Origin: an uncultured Eudoraea sp.
GTDB taxonomy: Bacteria; Bacteroidota; Bacteroidia; Flavobacteriales; Flavobacteriaceae
Reading direction: 5' to 3'
NCBI GenBank assembly: GCA_905479615.1
Contig: CAJQNH010000045.1
Location: 1 to 48,802, forward strand
Length of the DNA stretch: 48,802 bases
Made by a program: the position numbers and the translations under genes. The notes under the pieces are model-generated. The model did not search any database. It was given only the letters and a program-made list of their open reading frames with translations, and was not told the origin of the DNA. Shown piece by piece: positions 18,499-27,359 of this stretch (the first letter of the stretch is position 1; every line of letters begins with the position of its first letter).

Positions 18499-19272
18499 TC
18501 ATTTCTTCATATTCTGTCTTAAGTTAAGGTAGAATAAATTGAAATCAGGGTGTAGCTTAATATATAAAGAACCGGATAAGTCTGTTTTTCTGGAGACCGC
18601 AATTCGTCCTGCTTTAACATCAGCAGTATTCCCAATAATTGTAGTTACAGAAGCAGCCTGTCCATAGACAATATCCCAACTAAGAGCGTCATCTGTGTGG
18701 AATTCAAGAGTAACCGCCATATCAGGATTTGCTTTAATTATTCCCGCAATTTTACCAAGAGATTCTGTAGCTCCGGCTTGTAATTCTGTACTGTTAGAAT
18801 TGGCTCCAAATAAGGTGGCATTATCCATAATTACAATAACTGACCCGCGTTCAACTTTTATATTTGCATTTTCCCCCAAGGTTTGCTTGAAATTGGTAAG
18901 CACGAGCAGCGAAATGGAGTCATTACTGGTTAATGCGTCATTAATAAATTTCAGTTCCGCTTCTTTCTTTCTCAGACTTTCCATTACGCTGCCCAGGTTG
19001 TCCAACTTATTATTAGATTGTGCGGTGATATTATTTAAATTAGTCAGCAATGTAGCGTTATTCTCCTCCAGGCCCTGCAACTGACTTTCAAAAGAATCTG
19101 CTCTGGTTTTACTTATTTTTTCATTTTTTTTGGATTCTAAAAGTTCGGCCTTAGTACTTTCCAACTCGGCATTTAAACTGTTAACCTGAGCTACAAGTTC
19201 TTTTTTATTCTGTGCTTGCAAAGCACCGCCAAATAAAAGTAAAAAGAGAAATGATAAAGTAATTCTATTCAT
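18499..19272 (-). CDS. Exported coiled-coil protein with degenerate OmpA-like domain
   Basis: 257 residues. Residues 1-21 are a cleavable signal peptide ending ALQAQ. Residues ~25-110 are a long heptad-rich coiled coil (LVAQVNSLNAELESTKAELLESK). Residues ~120-215 resemble the OmpA C-terminal domain: LVLTNFKQTLGEN, VIVIMDNATLFGANS, and FHTDDALSWD. It is paralogous in layout to the lipoprotein at 25395-26246, but the usual N..LS..RA motif is missing: the Arg that contacts diaminopimelate is replaced by Gln near residue 205. Residues 216-257 form a divergent tail (DFNLFYLNLRQNMKK). A strong promoter match lies upstream. Peptidoglycan binding is therefore doubtful. Confidence 0.8.
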   Translation of the reverse strand: MNRITLSFLFLLLFGGALQAQNKKELVAQVNSLNAELESTKAELLESKKNEKISKTRADSFESQLQGLEENNATLLTNLNNITAQSNNKLDNLGSVMESLRKKEAELKFINDALTSNDSISLLVLTNFKQTLGENANIKVERGSVIVIMDNATLFGANSNSTELQAGATESLGKIAGIIKANPDMAVTLEFHTDDALSWDIVYGQAASVTTIIGNTADVKAGRIAVSRKTDLSGSLYIKLHPDFNLFYLNLRQNMKK

Positions 19273-19329
19273 AAGGAATTTAGATTAATTAGAAAATTGG
19301 GTTTTTAATCCTTCTTTTAAAATGTGACA

Positions 19330-19358
19330 CAAAAATAAGTCATTTAAAGTTTCTCCAA
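19330..19358 (-). promoter_or_regulatory. Promoter of degenerate OmpA-like gene (TTG-N18-TATTTTTG)
   Basis: On the minus strand a TTG at 19358-19356 is followed after 18 bp by TATTTTTG at 19337-19330, matching both elements of the Bacteroidota promoter (TTG, 17-23 bp, TAnnTTTG). The start codon is 57 bp downstream. Confidence 0.55.
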
Positions 19359-19440
19359 TTCTTTCTTTGTCAATTAATTGTATTCTAAAATAGATTGTAT
19401 CCAATAAATGATCGGTTTAAGGCAAGTGAAAAATTCAATT

Positions 19441-20715
19441 TCACATATTTAAGTAATCCAGACTCATTTCGGTAAGCGCTTTCACCCCTAGAAGTAAACC
19501 GCTATCATCAATTAAAAAATCTGGCGTATGGTGCGGAAAGGACACACTATTTCCGGGTGTCATCCCCCCTAAGAAAAAGAAAAAACCAGGTACTTTCTCC
19601 TGAAAATAAGAGAAATCTTCCGCCCCGGTAACGGCATTCTGAGTCTGGACATTGACCTCCCCGGCAGCACGTTGTATAGTAGGCAACATTTGAACAACCA
19701 GCTCCGGATCATTATAGGTAATAGCTGTATTATTATGAATTTCTATCGAGGCCTCACCTCCATAAGCTTTTGCAATAGCAGGCACCATTTCCTCCATTCT
19801 TCGGTTGATCATTTTTTGCATATTATAATCCAGGGTACGAATAGTACCGATCAATTCTGCACTTTCGGGAATAATATTAAAACGAACCCCGCTTTTAATT
19901 TTACCAACGGTGATAACAGCGGCTTCATTGGTTAGATCGGCTTCCCTACTAATAATGGTTTGCAGCGCATCTATAATTTTTGCACTTATAAGTATTGGAT
20001 CTACACCTAACCAGGGCTGTGAACCATGACTTTGTTTACCTTTTATATTGATAACAAAACGTTGTGATGCTGCCATAGTGCCCCCGGATTTATACCTGAT
20101 GACCCCTACCGGAGTAGCAGAATTAATATGAAGTCCAAAAATTGCATCTACATCCGGGTTTTTCAACACTCCTTCTTTGACCATAAGAAGAGCGCCGCCT
20201 TCTTCCCCTGGAGGTGCACCTTCCTCTGCAGGCTGAAATATAAACTTGACAGTACCTTTTATTTTATCCTTATTTTTAGAAAGAACTTCAGCTACCCCCA
20301 TTAGAATTGCAGTATGGGTGTCATGCCCACAGGCATGCATAACTCCGACTTGCTCCCCAAGAAATTCTGAAGTAACCGTAGACTTAAATTCCAGATCATT
20401 ACGCTCAGTCACGGGTAGTGCATCAATATCGGCCCTAAGTGCAACAACTTTTCCGGGTAGATCTCCTTTCAAAACACCAACTACTCCGGTATGAGCAACA
20501 CCAGTTTGGACGGCAATACCCAGTGAATTAAGATGTGCAGCTATTTTTTCCGCAGTCTTGAATTCACGATTGGACAATTCCGGATTTTGATGTATCTCTC
20601 TTCTCCATTCTATAACCTTACTTTCAACAAGCTTATAGTCATTAGTTAAGTTCAGGTTCTGAGCCATGGCTGTGCTTCCGCAAAGAAATGCCGATAGAAG
20701 TATTAATTTATTCAT
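19441..20715 (-). CDS. Exported M20-family amidohydrolase
   Basis: 424-residue metal-dependent amidase/carboxypeptidase of the M20D (IAA-amino-acid hydrolase / N-acyl-amino-acid amidohydrolase, HipO-like) group. Residues 1-18 are a signal peptide ending AMAQ, placing the enzyme in the periplasm. The metal-binding motif MHACGHDTHTA and the EEGA/GEEGG segment of the second metal site are intact, with a dimerisation domain between. VTGAEDFSYFQEKVPGFFFFLGG near the C terminus is also family-typical. It is 4 bp downstream of the exported DsrE gene, so the two are an operon. Natural substrate is unknown. Confidence 0.92.
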   Translation of the reverse strand: MNKLILLSAFLCGSTAMAQNLNLTNDYKLVESKVIEWRREIHQNPELSNREFKTAEKIAAHLNSLGIAVQTGVAHTGVVGVLKGDLPGKVVALRADIDALPVTERNDLEFKSTVTSEFLGEQVGVMHACGHDTHTAILMGVAEVLSKNKDKIKGTVKFIFQPAEEGAPPGEEGGALLMVKEGVLKNPDVDAIFGLHINSATPVGVIRYKSGGTMAASQRFVINIKGKQSHGSQPWLGVDPILISAKIIDALQTIISREADLTNEAAVITVGKIKSGVRFNIIPESAELIGTIRTLDYNMQKMINRRMEEMVPAIAKAYGGEASIEIHNNTAITYNDPELVVQMLPTIQRAAGEVNVQTQNAVTGAEDFSYFQEKVPGFFFFLGGMTPGNSVSFPHHTPDFLIDDSGLLLGVKALTEMSLDYLNM

Positions 20716-20719
20716 AGTA

Positions 20720-21265
20720 CTAAAATTTTATAAGTTGAAACCCATCGTCCTGAAGTTGAATTAATGCGGTCATGGCAGATAAGGCCAGCTCAACACCATC
20801 AATAGTTTCGGAAATAGGAATATTTCGTGAAAGGGATGATTGACCGCAAAATACTATCTCAACACCAGTATTTAAAAGTTTATTTATTAGTTCTTCATTT
20901 GGATTATCTGTGCCGTATCTACTCTTGTATTCTGAATTTTTCAGAAGATCCTTAGAGGCATTATTGTGCACTACAAGGGCTACTTTAAGATTGGCAAGCG
21001 GAACACCGCTCTGAGCATGCATATTTAAAAATCGGGCTGCAGTTTCAATACTTATATTCAGCTGGTCATATGATTCCGAAGAGTTCATAATATCAAAAAC
21101 CACCTTGTATTCTTTTGTGGGATAAGTTTTGAAATCGGGATTCTTTACGGTCCAAACTTCACCATATCCGCTAATTACCGGACCCGATGCTTTTGTTTGT
21201 GAATGCAAAGAAGTTAATCCGAATAAAAAACAGAATAAGAAATTAAAAAATGAATGTTTTGACAT
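20720..21265 (-). CDS. Exported DsrE/DsrF-family protein
   Basis: 181 residues from the ATG at 21265. A TTG three codons upstream is also in frame but less likely. Residues ~1-22 are a signal peptide (FFNFLFCFLFGLTSLHSQ). The mature part has the DsrE-like fold pattern: YKVVFDIMNSSESYDQLNISIETAARFLNMH, LKVALVVHNNASKDLLK, then GVEIVFCGQS with a single conserved-position cysteine, and a C-terminal helix GVELALSAMTALIQLQDDGFQLIKF in two pieces. DsrE proteins are sulfur carriers in the cytoplasm. Exported single-Cys versions are common in Bacteroidota and have no established function. It is first in an operon with the M20 hydrolase. Confidence 0.82.
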   Translation of the reverse strand: MSKHSFFNFLFCFLFGLTSLHSQTKASGPVISGYGEVWTVKNPDFKTYPTKEYKVVFDIMNSSESYDQLNISIETAARFLNMHAQSGVPLANLKVALVVHNNASKDLLKNSEYKSRYGTDNPNEELINKLLNTGVEIVFCGQSSLSRNIPISETIDGVELALSAMTALIQLQDDGFQLIKF

Positions 21266-21393
21266 GTGCTTCAATAGATTTTCTAAATATATTCAAATTG
21301 CAGACAACACGAAGTCAAAGTTCATAAATATTAGTTTATAACTTTTTCATGAGGTTAATTATGGCTAAATTCACTTCATAAAATGCCTATAGC

Positions 21394-23721
21394 TTGAATA
21401 CATTTTTAGATGATTTAAATGATGCTCAAAAGGGCCCTGTTTTGCACAAGGAAGGACCTCTAATGGTTATCGCCGGTGCGGGTTCAGGAAAAACCCGGGT
21501 ACTTACTTTTAGAATTGCCCATTTAATGGAGCAGGGTGTTGATCCCTTTAATATTCTGGCACTAACCTTTACAAACAAGGCTGCCAGAGAAATGAAAAAA
21601 CGAATAGCCAGTATAGTGGGCGGCTCTGAGGCTAAGAACTTGTGGATGGGAACATTTCACTCCATTTTCGCCCGGTTACTCCGTTTTGATGGTGATAAAT
21701 TAGGTTATCCAAGTAATTATACCATTTATGACACTCAGGATTCACAGCGTTTAATTTCATCGATAATTAAAGAAATGGGATTAGATAAGGACATTTATAA
21801 ATACAAACAAATTCAAAATCGTATTTCATCTTACAAAAACAGTTTAATTACCGTTAAGGCCTATTTCCAAAATCCTGAATTAATGGAGGCAGACGCCATG
21901 GCAAAGCGCCCCAGGTTGGGTGATATTTATCAAAACTACGTGGACCGATGCTTTAAAGCTGGCGCAATGGATTTTGATGACTTACTTTTACGCACCAATG
22001 AATTATTAAGCCGTTTTCCAGAAGTTTTAATGAAATATCAGGAAAGGTTCAGATATATTCTTGTAGATGAGTATCAGGATACCAATCACTCTCAATATCT
22101 TATTGTAAAAGCCCTGGCTGACCGCTTTCAAAATATTTGCGTTGTAGGCGATGACGCTCAGAGTATTTACTCTTTTAGAGGAGCAAACATTACAAATATC
22201 TTAAACTTTCAGCGCGACTATGACGATGTTGCCGTGTATAGGTTAGAGCAAAATTACCGCTCTACCAAGAATATAGTTAATGCCGCAAATTCAATAATAG
22301 CCAACAATAAAAACCAGCTTGAAAAGGTAGTTTGGACATCGAATGATGAGGGTACAAAAATAAAAGTGCACAGAAGTACAACAGATGCTGAAGAAGGGAG
22401 ATATGTGGCCGGCTCTATTTTTGAAAATAAAATGCAAAACCAGCGCGCAAATGGAAATTTTGCGGTACTATACCGCACAAACTCCCAGTCCCGCGCCATT
22501 GAGGATGCATTAAGAAAAAGAGATATTCCGTATAGAATTTATGGAGGACTTTCTTTTTATCAAAGAAAGGAGATCAAGGATTTGTTATCTTATCTCAGAT
22601 TGGTAATCAACTCGAAGGATGAAGAGGCTTTAAAAAGGGTTATAAATTTCCCTACACGTGGTATAGGTCAAACCACAATTGATAAACTAACGGTAGCTGC
22701 TAACCATTACTCAAGATCAATATTTGAAATAATGGAAAATTTGGAAAAAATAGATTTAAAGATTAATGCTGGTACCAAAAGAAAACTCGAAGACTTTACT
22801 AATATGATAAAGAGTTTTCAGATTATGAATAAGAGTGCGGATGCTTTTACTCTGGCTGAGTATGTGGCTAAGAAAACAGGCATCCTCCTGGAGTTTAAGA
22901 AGGACGGCACTCCCGAGGGTATTGCTCGAATGGAGAACATAGAAGAATTATTAAATGGTATCAAAGACTTTGTTGAAGGGCAAAAGGAACTGGCTGATGC
23001 CAAAGGCGATATTACTGAGTTTCTTGAAGATGTAGCACTGGCCACAGATTTGGATAAGGACACCGGTGATGATGACCGGGTGGCTCTAATGACCATTCAC
23101 CTTGCAAAAGGATTGGAATTTCCTTTTGTTTATATTGTTGGGATGGAAGAGGATCTTTTTCCTTCTGCAATGAGCATGAATACACGAAGTGAGTTGGAAG
23201 AGGAGCGCAGGCTATTTTATGTTGCGCTAACCCGTGCCGAGGAACAGGCGTATTTAACATATACCCAAAACAGATATCGGTGGGGTAAATTAATTGATGC
23301 TGAACCCAGTCGTTTTATTGAAGAAATAGAGGATAAATATATCGAGAACCTGACTCCGGTGGATACATATCGATATAAACCTTTAATTAATACCGATATT
23401 TTCGGTGAAGTTGACAAGTCAAAACTACGACAACTAAAGCCTGAAAATGGTATTCCACCAGGAATTGGAAAACCCAATGAAAATCAATTAAGAAAGCTTA
23501 GAAAACTTAAACCGGAATTATCTAAGCCCATTGGAAATACAAATACAATAGATCCAAATCTATCTGAAGGGACTTTGGTAAATCACACACGTTTTGGTCG
23601 TGGTAAGGTATTGCGTATTGAAGGGGCCGGCAATGATAAGAAGGCCGAAATACAATTTGTAAAAGGCGATATAAAAAAGTTGCTTCTTCGATTTGCGAAA
23701 CTGGAAATCATTGATGTTTAA
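21394..23721 (+). CDS. UvrD/PcrA-type DNA helicase
   Basis: SF1A 3'-5' helicase of 775 residues for repair and removal of RecA or stalled RNA polymerase. Motifs: VIAGAGSGKTRV (Walker A), LVDEYQDTNHSQY (motif II), GDDAQSIYSFRGA (motif III), LEQNYRST (motif IV), MTIHLAKGLEFPFVYIVG (motif V) and YVALTRAEE (motif VI). The C-terminal Tudor-like extension LVNHTRFGRGKVLRIEG that binds RNA polymerase in PcrA is present. The start is a TTG: the frame is closed by TAA at 21379-21381, and the nearby ATGs at 21361 and 21383 are out of frame or stop at once. NTFLDDLNDAQ after it is the normal N terminus. Confidence 0.95.
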   Translation: MNTFLDDLNDAQKGPVLHKEGPLMVIAGAGSGKTRVLTFRIAHLMEQGVDPFNILALTFTNKAAREMKKRIASIVGGSEAKNLWMGTFHSIFARLLRFDGDKLGYPSNYTIYDTQDSQRLISSIIKEMGLDKDIYKYKQIQNRISSYKNSLITVKAYFQNPELMEADAMAKRPRLGDIYQNYVDRCFKAGAMDFDDLLLRTNELLSRFPEVLMKYQERFRYILVDEYQDTNHSQYLIVKALADRFQNICVVGDDAQSIYSFRGANITNILNFQRDYDDVAVYRLEQNYRSTKNIVNAANSIIANNKNQLEKVVWTSNDEGTKIKVHRSTTDAEEGRYVAGSIFENKMQNQRANGNFAVLYRTNSQSRAIEDALRKRDIPYRIYGGLSFYQRKEIKDLLSYLRLVINSKDEEALKRVINFPTRGIGQTTIDKLTVAANHYSRSIFEIMENLEKIDLKINAGTKRKLEDFTNMIKSFQIMNKSADAFTLAEYVAKKTGILLEFKKDGTPEGIARMENIEELLNGIKDFVEGQKELADAKGDITEFLEDVALATDLDKDTGDDDRVALMTIHLAKGLEFPFVYIVGMEEDLFPSAMSMNTRSELEEERRLFYVALTRAEEQAYLTYTQNRYRWGKLIDAEPSRFIEEIEDKYIENLTPVDTYRYKPLINTDIFGEVDKSKLRQLKPENGIPPGIGKPNENQLRKLRKLKPELSKPIGNTNTIDPNLSEGTLVNHTRFGRGKVLRIEGAGNDKKAEIQFVKGDIKKLLLRFAKLEIIDV

Positions 23722-23722
23722 A

Positions 23723-23755
23723 TTGCGCTGGCATTAATATTTCATATTATATTTG
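23723..23755 (+). promoter_or_regulatory. Promoter of GH16 lipoprotein gene (TTG-N22-TATATTTG)
   Basis: TTG at 23723-23725, a 22-bp spacer, then TATATTTG at 23748-23755; both elements fit the Bacteroidota consensus. It begins just after the helicase stop and ends 27 bp before the ATG, so the GH16 gene has its own promoter. Confidence 0.55.
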
Positions 23756-23782
23756 AATTTTAGAATATTTTAATTTATCAAA

Positions 23783-24658
23783 ATGTATAATAATATTATT
23801 TTCCTTTTTACGGTTTTTTTGTTAGGATGCACTGCTAGCAGTCCACAGGATGATCAGGAAAGCGTTTTGCCCGGTCCCAAAGATACTGATGGTTTGGCAG
23901 ATGTAAATGCTCCTGACTATTGGGATAAGGCAGTTTTGGTTTGGGAGGACGAATTTGATGGAAATACCCTTTCCAAAGAGAACTGGATTTTTGAGACGGG
24001 TGCACATGGTTGGGGAAATAATGAACTACAGAATTATACTGAAGATGAAAATGTTACCGTAAGCGACGGAACACTTAAAATAGTAGCGAAAAAAATAGAA
24101 CAAGGTCCGGGAATGGTTGAGTACACTTCTGCGAGATTAAATAGTACAGCCAATTATAAATATGGAAGGATGGAGATCAGGGCAAAAATTCCTGACCATA
24201 AGGGCAACGGTTTATGGCCTGCATTATGGATGTTGGGCACCAACATTCAAACAGCGGGATGGCCGGCTTGTGGTGAAATTGATATTATGGAATATGTAAG
24301 TTTTGAGCCCAATCAGACTCATTTTTCCATTCACAGTCTTGCAAACAATCATAAGGATGGAACACAAGTAACTTCAGGTCCGGTTTTACTGGAGACGATA
24401 GAAGAAGAATTTCACAACTATGGCATTCTTTGGACTAACAAATACCTGAAATTCTACATAGATGATATAGAAAATGTTAAGCTGATATTTCCGCGACCTG
24501 CTATAACTAATGCTCAAAACTGGCCTTTTTCAGGAACATTTTATTTTTTAATGAATATAGCTGTTGGAGGAGACTGGGGAGGTTTGGAAGGAGTAAATGA
24601 CGCCATTTTTCCTGCAGTTATGGAGGTGGATTATGTACGTGTCTATCAGGTTAAATAG
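23783..24658 (+). CDS. Glycoside hydrolase family 16 lipoprotein (laminarinase-like)
   Basis: 291-residue beta-1,3(4)-glucanase-type enzyme. The lipobox LLGC puts the acylated cysteine at residue 16, so it is a lipoprotein, probably surface or outer-membrane attached. An acidic linker (17-45) precedes the GH16 jelly-roll. The catalytic motif GEIDIMEYV (164-172) supplies nucleophile E165 and acid/base E170. WEDEFDG, GLWPALWMLG and the C-terminal MEVDYVRVYQVK are also GH16 hallmarks and point to laminarin-type beta-1,3-glucan. There is no SusCD pair here, so it is not in a recognisable polysaccharide utilisation locus. The Sua5 gene follows after 64 bp. Confidence 0.93.
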   Translation: MYNNIIFLFTVFLLGCTASSPQDDQESVLPGPKDTDGLADVNAPDYWDKAVLVWEDEFDGNTLSKENWIFETGAHGWGNNELQNYTEDENVTVSDGTLKIVAKKIEQGPGMVEYTSARLNSTANYKYGRMEIRAKIPDHKGNGLWPALWMLGTNIQTAGWPACGEIDIMEYVSFEPNQTHFSIHSLANNHKDGTQVTSGPVLLETIEEEFHNYGILWTNKYLKFYIDDIENVKLIFPRPAITNAQNWPFSGTFYFLMNIAVGGDWGGLEGVNDAIFPAVMEVDYVRVYQVK

Positions 24659-24722
24659 TATTCCTATTACTTTAAATTGCGTTTGACCACAATAATATTT
24701 ACTCCAAATATCTAGTAAGAAA

Positions 24723-25343
24723 ATGGCCGAATTCATTAAGATTTACGAACAGAATCCTAATCCAAAAGAAATAGATAAGGTTGTGTCCATCCTGCGAAAA
24801 GGTGGTTTAATCATATATCCTACGGATACTGTTTATGGTCTGGGTTGTGATATTACCAGTACAAGAGCCATGGAAAAAATTGCTCGTATAAAGGGAATTA
24901 AATTAGAAAAAGCTAACTGGTCCTTTGTTTGTGCCGACCTTAGTAATCTATCAGATTATGTAAGGCAATTAGATACTCCAACTTTTAAGATACTTAAGCG
25001 TTCCCTTCCCGGCCCTTATACTTTTGTGTTGCCGGGTAGTAGCAAATTGCCTAAGGATTTTAAGAAAAGAAAGACTGTGGGGATTAGAATTCCCGATAAT
25101 AATATTGCAAGGGCTTTGGTTGAAGAGTTAGGAAATCCAATTGTATCAACCTCAATTCGCGATGAAGATGAACTTTTAGAATATACCACTGATCCTGAAT
25201 TAATTTTTGAAAAATGGCACAACCTAGTAGATGTTGTTATTGATGGAGGATACGGAGGCAATATCGGATCTACGGTTATTGATCTTTCAGGAGACTTGCC
25301 AGAAGTACTTAGAGTCGGCAAAGGAGATCCTGATATTATATAA
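24723..25343 (+). CDS. L-threonylcarbamoyladenylate synthase (Sua5/YciO/YrdC family)
   Basis: 206 residues, the YrdC-domain-only length. Makes threonylcarbamoyl-AMP from threonine, bicarbonate and ATP for the t6A37 modification of ANN-decoding tRNAs. The YrdC signatures are KGGLIIYPTDTVYGLGCDI and the C-terminal GNPIVSTSIRDEDELLEY with GSTVIDLSGDLPEVLRVGKGD. The central KGI-KLEKANWSFVCADLSNL segment is more YciO-like than classical KRP-type YrdC, so assignment within the family is not certain. The gene ends immediately before a strong terminator. Confidence 0.87.
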   Translation: MAEFIKIYEQNPNPKEIDKVVSILRKGGLIIYPTDTVYGLGCDITSTRAMEKIARIKGIKLEKANWSFVCADLSNLSDYVRQLDTPTFKILKRSLPGPYTFVLPGSSKLPKDFKKRKTVGIRIPDNNIARALVEELGNPIVSTSIRDEDELLEYTTDPELIFEKWHNLVDVVIDGGYGGNIGSTVIDLSGDLPEVLRVGKGDPDII

Positions 25344-25348
25344 AAAAA

Positions 25349-25373
25349 AAACCGCGGTCAATGACCGCGGTTT
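25349..25373. terminator. Bidirectional terminator between Sua5-family and OmpA lipoprotein genes
   Basis: AAACCGCGGTCA (25349-25360) pairs perfectly with TGACCGCGGTTT (25362-25373). The stem is very GC-rich, is preceded by an A run that forms a U tract for leftward transcripts, and is followed by TTTAATT for rightward ones. The one-base nominal loop will open to about five bases. It sits between convergent genes. Confidence 0.88.
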
Positions 25374-25394
25374 AATTATGAAATTATTCAATGT

Positions 25395-26246
25395 TTAGTC
25401 GTTGATAGCAGGATCTTTCATTCCTTCTTCAATCATGCTATAGAACTGATCAATTTTTGGAAGAACAACAGTTCTTGTTCTTCTGTTTTTGGATTTTTCA
25501 GTTTGAGAAACAGGGACATACTGCGATCTACCGGCCGCAGTCATCCTTTTTGGATCTACATTATAATCATTTTGTAAAATACGAACTACAGCTGTAGATC
25601 TTTTTACACTTAAATCCCAATTGTCCAGTAAAACTCCTTTTCTGTAAGGAACTTCATCGGTATGCCCTTCTACCATAAACTCAAAATCGGGTTTGTTGTT
25701 TACAACTTGCGCAACTTTACCTAATATTTCCTTAGCTCTTGCCGTAACATTATAGCTTCCACTGCTAAATAATAGTTTATCCGAAATGGAAATAAAAACT
25801 ACACCCTTTTCAACATTGATCTCAATATCCTGGTCATCTAAATTTCCAAGAACTCCTTTGAGGCTTTGTACCAGTGCCAAGTTTACAGAATCTCTTCTGG
25901 TGATAGCATTTTGTAATTTACGAATGGTAAGATCTTTTTCCTGAAGACTTTCCAAAGATTTTTCAAGATTTTCTGCACCCTTCGTTGTTAGGGTAGTTAA
26001 ATTCCCCATGTTATTTATTAACTCCTGATTGTTTGCTTTCAGAAATGAATTCTGATCTTCCAAAGTCTGCAATCTTGCATCTGCTGTTGCCTTATCCTCA
26101 ATACAGGAATTTAATTTAACTGTAGCAGAATTTAACAGGTCTTGCGTCTCTTTTTGTTTAGTCTCTAAATCAGCGTACTTCTTTTGCGATACGCAAGATG
26201 ATAAAAGGACTGCCATTCCAATAAAGCCTAGAATAAATTTTTTCAT
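25395..26246 (-). CDS. OmpA-family peptidoglycan-binding lipoprotein
   Basis: 283 residues. The lipobox LLSSC places the acylated cysteine at residue 18, and VSQKKYADLETKQKE follows, the usual start of this flavobacterial OmpA/MotB-like family. Residues ~20-115 form a coiled coil. Residues ~140-265 are the OmpA C-terminal domain, with VEGHTDEVPYRKG (D197) and NWDLSVKRSTAV (R216), the residues that bind diaminopimelate, and GRSQYVPV plus KNRRTRTVVLPK after it. It probably tethers the outer membrane to the cell wall. It stands alone, ending in the shared terminator. A paralogue without the binding Arg is at 18499-19272. Confidence 0.92.
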   Translation of the reverse strand: MKKFILGFIGMAVLLSSCVSQKKYADLETKQKETQDLLNSATVKLNSCIEDKATADARLQTLEDQNSFLKANNQELINNMGNLTTLTTKGAENLEKSLESLQEKDLTIRKLQNAITRRDSVNLALVQSLKGVLGNLDDQDIEINVEKGVVFISISDKLLFSSGSYNVTARAKEILGKVAQVVNNKPDFEFMVEGHTDEVPYRKGVLLDNWDLSVKRSTAVVRILQNDYNVDPKRMTAAGRSQYVPVSQTEKSKNRRTRTVVLPKIDQFYSMIEEGMKDPAIND

Positions 26247-26345
26247 AATAATGTTTATATAAAATTAATTGTTTGTTTAAATCAACTTTTGTCTAATTCA
26301 TGGTAAAATTATGACATTTGATTTCCTTTAATTTGTCAAAATTAG

Positions 26346-27347
26346 TTAATCTTTTACTAAAATGTTAAAATTCTTTACCTGATATACGAAATAGGACCAT
26401 ACTATGGATTTTGTATTATAGTATAATGGGATAAAATTGACTTTTTCCCTTTTCTTATACATTTTACCAAAATGCCGGTAATAGCTTAAATGTGCTTTAA
26501 GAATAGCCCAGCAATGAATAGGTTTACCCTGTAAAATAAATCTAATAGCCGCGATGGCATCAAGGAAAAGACGAACAAAAATTATAGGAAATGCTTTTTT
26601 TCGGGGAAGGTTTTTAGTTATTGAAAAAAGGGAATTTCTAAAATTCAAAAAAGTTTTTTTTGGGTTCATATTACTTAATGTTGAACCTCCCAGATGATAA
26701 ACATATGATGCTCCGACATAGTAAACCTTTAGTCCTTTATTTTGTGCTCGCCAACACAAGTCAACCTCTTCCTGATGTGCAAAATAGTCCTCATCAAATC
26801 CTCCAAGGCTATCAAACACATCACTTTTTATAAACATACTAGCGCCAGTTGCCCAGAAAATCTCTGTAGTATCGTCATACTGACCTTCATCTTTTTCAAT
26901 GGTCTGAAAAATACGGCCCCTGCAGAATGGATATCCAAACTGATCTAAAAAGCCACCTGCCGCTCCAGCATATTCAAAATAATCTCTTTTTAGCAGATCA
27001 AGAATCTTGGGTTGTATTATAGAGGCATCCGGAAATTTTAGAAATGCATCTTTTATGGGCTCCAGCCAACCGGGTGTTACTTCAACATCAGAATTTAAAA
27101 GACAATAGATGTCTGCGTCAACTTGTTTTAATGCGTCGTTGTATCCTTTGGCAAATCCGTTATTTGAACTATTTTGAATAATGTTTACATTGGGAAAGTT
27201 TTCTTTTACATAAGCCACAGAACCATCCGTAGAGCCATTATCTGCTATATAGATATCAGTTTTGCCAGAATATTGTACCACAATAGGCAGGTAGCGCTCA
27301 AGGAGTGCTTCTCCATTCCAATTAAGTATGACGATTGCAAATTTCAA
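26346..27347 (-). CDS. Family 2 glycosyltransferase (TTG start)
   Basis: 333-residue GT-A glycosyltransferase of the rhamnosyltransferase-like GT2 group. KFAIVILNWNGEALLERYLP is the normal N terminus, ADNGSTDGS is the nucleotide-binding loop, CLLNSDVEVTPGW carries the acidic metal motif (here SDVE rather than DXD), and EVDLCWRAQNKGLKVYYVG is the acceptor-side motif. The C-terminal ~70 residues are hydrophobic/amphipathic (FPIIFVRLFLDAIAAIRFI), suggesting membrane association. The start codon is TTG: the only upstream sense codons in frame back to a stop are Phe-Ala-Thr-Val. It begins 12 bp after the HsdR_N-type gene, so they form an operon. Donor and acceptor unknown. Confidence 0.9.
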   Translation of the reverse strand: MKFAIVILNWNGEALLERYLPIVVQYSGKTDIYIADNGSTDGSVAYVKENFPNVNIIQNSSNNGFAKGYNDALKQVDADIYCLLNSDVEVTPGWLEPIKDAFLKFPDASIIQPKILDLLKRDYFEYAGAAGGFLDQFGYPFCRGRIFQTIEKDEGQYDDTTEIFWATGASMFIKSDVFDSLGGFDEDYFAHQEEVDLCWRAQNKGLKVYYVGASYVYHLGGSTLSNMNPKKTFLNFRNSLFSITKNLPRKKAFPIIFVRLFLDAIAAIRFILQGKPIHCWAILKAHLSYYRHFGKMYKKREKVNFIPLYYNTKSIVWSYFVYQVKNFNILVKD

Positions 27348-27359
27348 AACGGTTGCAAA

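Noticed and set aside
23783..24658. Polysaccharide utilisation locus around the GH16 gene
   Set aside because: No SusC/SusD pair, regulator or other carbohydrate enzymes adjoin it.
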